In this document: positions 1 through 3,771 of the stretch, piece after piece | How positions within the stretch are numbered: position 1 is the stretch's first letter | How the letters are laid out: the number at the start of each line of letters is the position of its first letter | Source: Pseudomonadota bacterium | GTDB taxonomy: Bacteria; Pseudomonadota; Alphaproteobacteria; Caulobacterales; Caulobacteraceae | Direction: 5' to 3' | Length of the DNA: 5,793 nucleotides | Assembly: GCA_023433655.1 (NCBI GenBank) | Contig: JAEYUE010000178.1 | Location: 1-5,793, forward strand | Made by a program: the position numbers and the translations under genes | Notes under the pieces: generated by a model | Told to the model about the DNA's origin: nothing | The model's database searches: none | The model's input: only the letters and a program-made list of their open reading frames with translations

Positions 1-388
1 CGGCGGCGCGTACGGCGCGGGCCCCGTCGGCGACGGGCGCCACCGTGGCCATGGGCATGGCCACCACGTTGCCGGCGGGAACCGGGGCGCGGCCGGCGGC
101 GACCTGCGAGGCGGGCGGCGTCGAGCCCATCTCGGCCCGGCAGCGCACCTCGAGCCGGCGCGCCAGGCCGTCCAGGCCCAGCCACAGCTCGTTCATGCGG
201 CGCAGGGCGTTCTTGCGCACCCAGTCGCGGGCGTAGGCGGTCGGAGTCACCAGGATCAACTGGCCGGCGCTGTCGGTGCGAACCGCCGAGGGAGCGATGT
301 AGGAGCTGAAGGCGCCCTCGCCGATCTCGCTGCGCAGGCGACCCGCCGCCTCGGTCCAGATGCGATCCGGATCCGTCATGCTCGCCAT
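1..388 (-). CDS. dnaA: Chromosomal replication initiator DnaA, N-terminal part (3' end outside window)
   Basis: DnaA binds DnaA boxes at the chromosomal origin, melts the DNA and recruits the replicative helicase; it is also a transcription factor. About 129 codons are visible, reading leftwards. They cover domain I (residues about 5-75) with the typical pattern IWTEAAGRLRSEIGEGAFSS, then YIAPSAV, and RDWVRKNALRRMNELW, followed by an Ala/Pro/Val-rich stretch that fits the flexible linker, domain II. The AAA+ and DNA-binding domains lie beyond position 1. The start is uncertain: ATG codons in frame end at 406, 388 and 379 on the minus strand. I chose 388, preceded by a G-rich stretch that could act as a weak ribosome-binding site; 406 has a GGTGG at similar spacing and is almost as likely. 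rpsT lies upstream on the same strand, separated by a long leader. Identity is based on recognisable domain I motifs, so the gene call is secure although partial. Confidence 0.93.
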   Translation of the reverse strand, partial: MASMTDPDRIWTEAAGRLRSEIGEGAFSSYIAPSAVRTDSAGQLILVTPTAYARDWVRKNALRRMNELWLGLDGLARRLEVRCRAEMGSTPPASQVAAGRAPVPAGNVVAMPMATVAPVADGARAVRAA

Positions 389-602
389 CTGTGCGCCCCC
401 CGCCATCTTCAGCCACCCAGCCAATTAAGAACCCATCACCGACGCCCTTCGAGCGGCCTGGATCGGGGACGACTTCTCCTGTCCGGTGCAGCTGGGGGCC
501 GCCCGGGTGGGGTCATTCTCTCGATCAGACATCTCACGCCGACGCGAAACTGGTCCCGCGCCGTGTTCATCCGCAGGGGGATGGAAGTGCGTTAGCCCTT
601 CA

Positions 603-630
603 AACTTACGCCGGGCGCCGCGGTCGTCAA
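603..630 (-). promoter_or_regulatory. Candidate dnaA promoter
   Basis: On the minus strand TTGACG (630-625) matches the -35 element of Caulobacter housekeeping promoters. Sixteen bases on is TAAGTT (608-603), a weak -10. A GAATC site lies four bases upstream of the -35. Transcription would start near 597, leaving a leader of roughly 190-210 nt before dnaA. A second TTGACG lies exactly 63 bp further upstream (693-688) but has no recognisable -10. The -35 is good and the -10 poor, so this is a candidate only. Confidence 0.4.
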
Positions 631-634
631 CGCT

Positions 635-731
635 GATTCGATTCGCCGAAGGCAGTTAAATTGTTTGACTCCGCTAAAGCCAAACGCCGTCAACGGAATC
701 CTCGATTTCGCCACCGAGGCGAGCACGATTC
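635..731. promoter_or_regulatory. Cluster of five GANTC (CcrM-type methylation) sites
   Basis: GATTC at 635-639, GATTC at 640-644 (directly adjoining), GACTC at 667-671, GAATC at 696-700 and GATTC at 727-731. At this base composition one would expect roughly one site per 300 bp. Elsewhere in the window I found only scattered single sites, for example at 244, 1222, 1487, 4557 and 5570. CcrM methylates GANTC in alphaproteobacteria, and in Caulobacter the methylation state of the dnaA promoter and binding of GcrA couple expression to the cell cycle. The sites are seen directly; the regulatory role is inferred. Confidence 0.65.
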
Positions 732-761
732 AGGGCGGAGAAGCTTAGGAGCGCACGTGCA

Positions 762-793
762 AACGGCGAGGGAGCCTTTGCGCCCTCGCCGTT
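762..793 (-). terminator. Hairpin, probable rpsT transcription terminator
   Basis: AACGGCGAGGG (762-772) and CCCTCGCCGTT (783-793) form a perfect 11-bp GC-rich stem with a 10-base loop. It lies 57 nt downstream of the rpsT stop codon. Read on the minus strand the stem is followed by only a short run of T, so termination may be partial; some read-through from rpsT into dnaA is possible. Confidence 0.65.
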
Positions 794-849
794 GAAATTC
801 TTCAGACTTACCATGACAGGCCTGTGAAAGCCCGTCCGGGATCGTTGTG

Positions 850-1119
850 TCAGGCAGCCGACATTTTCTTCAGCTGAGCCGCCAGACGCGACACCTTCCG
901 CGACCCGGTGTTCTTGTGAACGACGCCCTTCGAGACGGCGCGCATCAGCTCGGACTGAGCCTCGACGAAGGCGGTCTTGGCGGCGCCCGCGTCACCGCCG
1001 GCGACGGCTTCCTGGAACTTGCGCAGGAAGGTCCGGACGCGCGTGCGGCGCGCCTTGTTCACTTCGGTGCGGGCGGCGATCTTGCGGATCGCCTTCTTGG
1101 CGCCGGGGTTGTTGGCCAT
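850..1119 (-). CDS. rpsT: 30S ribosomal protein S20
   Basis: S20 is a primary binder of 16S rRNA in the small ribosomal subunit. The 89-residue product has the family's usual length and its typical all-helical, Lys/Arg/Ala-rich composition. It starts MANNPGAKKAIRKIAARTEV and ends with a region containing GVVHKNTGSRKVSRLA, a hallmark of S20. The ATG at 1119-1117 is preceded by a weak AGG (minus strand, about 9 nt upstream). Its presumed promoter is at 1218-1190 and its terminator at 793-762. The place next to dnaA is the usual one in many alphaproteobacteria, often with an enoyl-CoA hydratase gene immediately upstream; here that neighbour is displaced by about 4 kb of plus-strand genes. Confidence 0.98.
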   Translation of the reverse strand: MANNPGAKKAIRKIAARTEVNKARRTRVRTFLRKFQEAVAGGDAGAAKTAFVEAQSELMRAVSKGVVHKNTGSRKVSRLAAQLKKMSAA

Positions 1120-1189
1120 CGGGTAAACCTATCGAACGGAAAACGCCGCGGAACACCGTCCACGGCGCGGAAAATCTCAAGAGCGCGGG

Positions 1190-1218
1190 CCTATAGCGGA
1201 AAGGCGGGGCGGGTTCAA
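1190..1218 (-). promoter_or_regulatory. Probable rpsT promoter
   Basis: On the minus strand TTGAAC (1218-1213), a 17-bp spacer and TATAGG (1195-1190, within GCTATAGG) make a good housekeeping-sigma promoter. A GACTC CcrM-type site (1226-1222) lies three bases upstream of the -35. Transcription would start near 1183 and give a leader of about 60 nt before rpsT. Confidence 0.6.
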
Positions 1219-1238
1219 GGCGAGTCTGCCGGGCCGGC

Positions 1239-1264
1239 GGAACGAAGGCGGCGCCCGGTGGGTT
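1239..1264 (+). promoter_or_regulatory. Candidate EcfG/SigT general-stress promoter for the SRPBCC-ADH operon
   Basis: GGAAC (1239-1243), 17 bases, then GGTT (1261-1264). This matches the alphaproteobacterial general-stress consensus GGAAC-N16/17-cGTT except for the first base of the -10. Transcription would begin near 1271, just before the strong ribosome-binding site GGAAGGAG at 1273-1280, so the leader would be very short. It is divergent from, and does not overlap, the rpsT promoter. Confidence 0.5.
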
Positions 1265-1285
1265 GGCTCTCTGGAAGGAGCCGCC

Positions 1286-1855
1286 ATGTCCCAGCAACCG
1301 ATGTCCACCGACGCCGATGTCGCCTCGCCGGCCTTCACCGACCGCGACCGGGTGGAGGGGGAACACGAGGCCGCCAGCGTCCGGGCCGTTCTGATCAACC
1401 GCCCGCGTCAGGAGCTGTACGACTTCTGGCGCGACTTCCGGAACCTGCCGACCTTCATGGAGAATGTGAAGTCGGTCGAGATCATGGAGTCGGGCCGCTC
1501 CAGCTGGATTGTCGCCGGCCCCGCCGGGGCGGACTTCGAACTGGTCAGCGAGATCACCGAGGAGCGGCCCGGCGAATACATCGGATGGCGGTCGCTGGAG
1601 GAAAGCGACATCGACCACGAAGGCTGGATCGAGTTCCGCGACAATCCCTTCGGGCGAGGAACAGAGGTCCGCGTCTTCGTCAGCTACGACCCCCCGGCGG
1701 GTCCCGTGGGCAAGGTCGTGGCCAAGGTGCTGCAGCGCGAGCCACGCATCCAGGCTCGCCGCGAACTGCGCCGCTTCAAGCAGCTGATGGAGACGGGCGA
1801 GATCCCGACCTCGAAGGCGCCCGACGCCGCGCCGCGCGCCGACCGGCATTTCTGA
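1286..1855 (+). CDS. SRPBCC-family protein (polyketide cyclase/dehydrase-like)
   Basis: This 189-residue soluble protein has the helix-grip SRPBCC fold, which forms a deep hydrophobic pocket for ligands. No specific ligand can be read from the sequence. The domain covers about residues 30-168: a first strand with VRAVLINRPRQELYDFW, then DFRNLPTFMENVKSVE, central strands with WIVAGPAGADFELVSEI and EYIGWRSLE, and a long C-terminal helix ending RRFKQLMETGEIPTS. The last 20 residues look disordered. There is no signal peptide or membrane segment. The start is well supported by GGAAGGAG (1273-1280) five bases before the ATG. It is the first gene of an operon with the dehydrogenase that begins 24 bases after its stop. 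Single-domain SRPBCC proteins of this type are commonly annotated only as cyclase/dehydrase; a role in stress or in lipid or small-molecule handling is inferred from context. Confidence 0.88.
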   Translation: MSQQPMSTDADVASPAFTDRDRVEGEHEAASVRAVLINRPRQELYDFWRDFRNLPTFMENVKSVEIMESGRSSWIVAGPAGADFELVSEITEERPGEYIGWRSLEESDIDHEGWIEFRDNPFGRGTEVRVFVSYDPPAGPVGKVVAKVLQREPRIQARRELRRFKQLMETGEIPTSKAPDAAPRADRHF

Positions 1856-1879
1856 TCCGATCCAACGAAAGAGAATTAC

Positions 1880-3052
1880 ATGCGCGCCCTGACCTGGCAC
1901 GGAAAGCACAATGTCCAGGTGGACACCGTCCCCGATCCGCAGATCGTCAATCCGCGGGACGCCATCATCAAGATCACTTCCACGGCGATCTGCGGCTCGG
2001 ACCTGCACCTTTACGACAGCATGATCCCGGGCATGTCCAACGGCGACATCCTCGGTCACGAGTTCATGGGCGTGGTCGAGGAGGTGGGGCCGCGGTCGAC
2101 GCTCAAGGTCGGACAGAGAGTCGTGGTGCCCTTCGTCATCGCCTGCGGCAGCTGTTTCTTCTGCGGCAAGCAGCAGTACTCAGCCTGCGACAACTCCAAT
2201 CCGGCCGACAAGTCCGACGCCTCCGAGATCGCCTTCGGCTATCCGGCCGCCGGGCTGTTCGGCTACTCGCACCTGACCGGCGGCTACGCCGGCGGCCAGG
2301 CCGAGTACGCCCGGGTGCCCTATTCCGACGTCGGGCCGCTGGTCGTGCCGGACGGGATCGAGGACGAGAAGGTGCTGTTCCTCACCGACATCTTCCCGAC
2401 GGGCTGGATGGCGGCGGAGAATGCGGAAATTGAGCCCGGCGACACGGTCGCAGTCTGGGGCTGCGGCCCGGTCGGCCTGTTCACCATCAAGAGCGCCTTC
2501 CTGCAGGGGGCGGGGCGGGTCATCGCCATCGACCACCTGCCGCGGCGCCTGGAATTGGCGAAGAAGAACGGCGCCGAGGTGCTCAACTACCACGAGGTCA
2601 AGGTGCGTGAGGCGCTGATGGAGATGACGGCCGGCATCGGGCCGGACGCCTGCATCGACGCCGTCGGCATGGAGGCGCACGGCTTCGCGCCGGACAACAT
2701 CATCGATGCGGTCAAGCAGGAGACCAAACTCGGCACCGACCGCCAGCACGTGCTGCGCGAGACCATAATGGCCTGCCGCAAGGGCGGGCGGGTGTCGGTG
2801 CCCGGCGTGTATGGCGGCATCGGCGACAAGCTGCCGATCGGGGCCTTCATGCAGAAGGGGCTGACCATCCGGACCGGCCAGACCCATGTGCAGAAATACC
2901 TGCCGCACCTGCTGGAGCTGATCGTGGAGGGGAAGGTCGACACCACCGACCTGATCAGCCACCGGCTGCCGCTCGAACAGGCGGCCGAGGGCTACCGCAA
3001 CTTCCACGACAATCCGGACGAGTGGACCAAGGTGGTCCTGAAGCCGCACTGA
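1880..3052 (+). CDS. Zinc-dependent alcohol dehydrogenase, formaldehyde-dehydrogenase-like MDR family
   Basis: A 390-residue medium-chain dehydrogenase/reductase that should oxidise an alcohol or aldehyde adduct with NAD+ in the cytoplasm. Catalytic zinc ligands are visible: C38 in AICGSDLH, H60-E61 in LGHEF, and D170 in FLTDIFPTGW. The structural zinc site has four cysteines, C89, C92, C95 and C103. The Rossmann fold has GCGPVG (194-199), and D218 at the end of the second strand points to NAD rather than NADP. The motif DAVGMEAHG (260-268) followed by an extended loop places it near the formaldehyde dehydrogenase-like branch; the true substrate is unknown. The ATG has GAAAGAG (1867-1873) upstream. 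It lies between the SRPBCC gene (24-bp gap) and the 72-residue gene (16-bp gap). All key residues are intact and the length is normal. Confidence 0.93.
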   Translation: MRALTWHGKHNVQVDTVPDPQIVNPRDAIIKITSTAICGSDLHLYDSMIPGMSNGDILGHEFMGVVEEVGPRSTLKVGQRVVVPFVIACGSCFFCGKQQYSACDNSNPADKSDASEIAFGYPAAGLFGYSHLTGGYAGGQAEYARVPYSDVGPLVVPDGIEDEKVLFLTDIFPTGWMAAENAEIEPGDTVAVWGCGPVGLFTIKSAFLQGAGRVIAIDHLPRRLELAKKNGAEVLNYHEVKVREALMEMTAGIGPDACIDAVGMEAHGFAPDNIIDAVKQETKLGTDRQHVLRETIMACRKGGRVSVPGVYGGIGDKLPIGAFMQKGLTIRTGQTHVQKYLPHLLELIVEGKVDTTDLISHRLPLEQAAEGYRNFHDNPDEWTKVVLKPH

Positions 3053-3068
3053 ACCAGGGAGATCAAGA

Positions 3069-3287
3069 ATGCGCATCTATCGCGTGACCGTGGGCGTCGA
3101 AGGCGGCGAGACGCGGGTTCTCAAGGTGCCGTCGAAGACCGACGTCCAGGCGGCCGACGCCGCCGCGCCGCTGATGTCGGAAGGCGAAGCCATCCTGTCG
3201 ATCCACGAGACCGACGACGCCTACCAGGAAGTCGACGAGGGCGCCCGGCCGCCGGGAACCCAGACCCATCCCGACCGGATCGTCTGA
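3069..3287 (+). CDS. Conserved-looking small protein of unknown function
   Basis: A 72-residue acidic protein that I do not assign to a named family. The first half alternates like beta strands (MRIYRVTVGVEGGETRVLKV), followed by a helix-forming stretch (DVQAADAAAPLMSEGEAI), another strand (LSIHETDDAY), and a polar, proline-containing tail that is probably disordered. There are no cysteines, no signal peptide and no membrane segment. The start is supported by AGGGAG (3056-3061) and by codon use like its neighbours. It follows the dehydrogenase stop by 16 bases and so is almost certainly co-transcribed. It may be an accessory or stress-related partner of the SRPBCC/dehydrogenase pair, but that rests on position alone. 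No terminator is visible after it. Confidence 0.72.
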   Translation: MRIYRVTVGVEGGETRVLKVPSKTDVQAADAAAPLMSEGEAILSIHETDDAYQEVDEGARPPGTQTHPDRIV

Positions 3288-3325
3288 CCCCTTGGCGGCG
3301 CGACAGACGCTTGGGATAGCGGCAT

Positions 3326-3354
3326 TTGACATGGTTGCGTTACAATTGTAACGC
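3326..3354 (+). promoter_or_regulatory. Promoter of the blaI-blaR pair
   Basis: A perfect -35 TTGACA (3326-3331) lies just upstream of the operator palindrome. At a 17-bp spacing the -10 would be TAACGC (3349-3354), which is poor and lies inside the right arm of the operator. Repressor bound there would cover the spacer and the -10, which fits autorepression. Transcription would start near 3361, about 24 nt before the blaI ATG. Confidence 0.55.
3337..3354. promoter_or_regulatory. BlaI/MecI/CopY-type operator palindrome
   Basis: GCGTTACAATTGTAACGC is a perfect 18-bp inverted repeat. Its core TACAATTGTA fits the TACA/TGTA half-sites recognised by winged-helix repressors of the BlaI/MecI/CopY family (TACANNTGTA is the CopY box). 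It lies 30 bp before the start of a gene for just such a repressor and directly after a perfect -35, so it is very probably the autoregulatory operator. Confidence 0.8.
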
Positions 3355-3384
3355 TTGGGCTACTGCAATAGCGAGAGCCCCCGC

Positions 3385-3771
3385 ATGACCGAGCGGATCG
3401 TGCCCACCGACGCCGAACTCGATGTTCTCAAGGCCTTCTGGCGCGATGGTCCCCTCAGTTCACGGGAAGTCCAGACGCGGATCGCGGATGGGCTGGCGTG
3501 GAGCTCGTCCACCACGCGCACCGTGCTGGAGCGGATGCGCGCCAAGGGGCTTCTCACGCGGCGCGAGGTGCATGGGGTGGCCGTCTATGCGCCGGCGCAG
3601 CCCAAGGTGGCCGTCATCGGCGGGCTGATGCAGCGGCTGGCGAACCTGCTCGAGGTCGACGGACCGGTGCCGGCGGCGGCCTTCTCAGGCAGCCAGCTCC
3701 TGAGCCAGGAGGATATCGAGGCGCTGGAGGCGGCGCTGGCCGACGATCGCGCAGACGGGGAGGACGCCTGA
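3385..3771 (+). CDS. blaI: BlaI/MecI/CopY-family transcriptional repressor
   Basis: A 128-residue dimeric winged-helix repressor. In the classical system it blocks its own promoter and target genes until a BlaR1 protease signal causes its cleavage. The DNA-binding domain is residues about 7-72: PTDAELDVLKAFW, PLSSREVQTRI, the recognition helix around SSSTTRTVLERM, and the wing RREVHGVAVYAP. The C-terminal dimerisation helices span about 75-120. Phe100 in PAAAFSGSQ falls close to the Asn-Phe cleavage position known in staphylococcal BlaI/MecI, but Asn is replaced by Ala. I chose ATG 3385 with GAGAG upstream; an in-frame TTG at 3355 would sit at the operator edge and add residues not typical of the family. 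The stop codon overlaps the next gene's ATG by one base (TGATG), so the two are translationally coupled. The symbol reflects family only; no beta-lactamase gene is in the window. Confidence 0.88.
   Translation: MTERIVPTDAELDVLKAFWRDGPLSSREVQTRIADGLAWSSSTTRTVLERMRAKGLLTRREVHGVAVYAPAQPKVAVIGGLMQRLANLLEVDGPVPAAAFSGSQLLSQEDIEALEAALADDRADGEDA

Larger units (their letters stand above)
389..849 (-). promoter_or_regulatory. dnaA upstream region: long leader, GANTC cluster, rpsT terminator
   Basis: This 461-bp stretch between rpsT and dnaA holds no convincing protein gene. From right to left, in the direction of transcription, it contains a hairpin likely to end rpsT (762-793), a more AT-rich block with five GANTC sites (635-731), two TTGACG motifs reading towards dnaA (693-688 and 630-625), and about 200 bp of G+C-rich presumed untranslated leader. 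In Caulobacter crescentus dnaA also has a long 5' untranslated region that takes part in nutrient-dependent translation control, and its promoter responds to CcrM methylation; the same logic here is inferred. I saw no exact DnaA box (TTATCCACA). The nearest is TCATCCGCA at 567-575, with two mismatches. Confidence 0.7.
3307..3359 (+). repeat. Short direct repeat flanking the blaI promoter
   Basis: ACGCTTGGGATA (3307-3318) and ACGCTTGGGCTA (3351-3362) agree at 11 of 12 positions and are 44 bp apart, close to four helical turns. They bracket the -35 element and the right half of the palindromic operator. They could be an extra regulator site or chance. Confidence 0.35.

Noticed and set aside
391..636. 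Plus-strand open frame of 81 codons upstream of rpsT
   Set aside because: Lies antisense to the dnaA leader, has no ribosome-binding site, and its composition is random Pro/Arg-rich sequence.
425..670. CtrA binding site (TTAA-N7-TTAA)
   Set aside because: Only isolated TTAA halves at 425-428 and 656-659; neither has a second half at the right spacing.
816..825. Palindrome ACAGGCCTGT after rpsT
   Set aside because: Only 10 bp, with no extension or loop; a match of this length is expected by chance, and the hairpin at 762-793 is the better terminator.
407..849. Replication origin next to dnaA
   Set aside because: No exact DnaA boxes and no run of AT-rich 13-mers; in Caulobacter the origin is not beside dnaA. 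Only one two-mismatch box (567-575) was seen.
847..2433. Long plus-strand open frame of over 500 codons
   Set aside because: It runs antisense to rpsT and in the wrong frame through the SRPBCC and dehydrogenase genes, and its product is Arg/Gly/Pro-rich low-quality sequence typical of GC-rich shadow frames.
992..3076. Long minus-strand open frames opposite the SRPBCC and dehydrogenase genes
   Set aside because: Shadow frames of well-identified plus-strand genes; no ribosome-binding site or recognisable family.
3337..3354. CopY-type copper regulation of the operon
   Set aside because: The operator fits the CopY box, but the repressor lacks the C-terminal cysteine motif of CopY and its partner is an M56 protease, not a copper pump.
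3355..3384. TTG start for the blaI gene at 3355
   Set aside because: It abuts the operator, would sit at or before the likely transcription start, and adds residues not typical of the family; ATG 3385 fits better.
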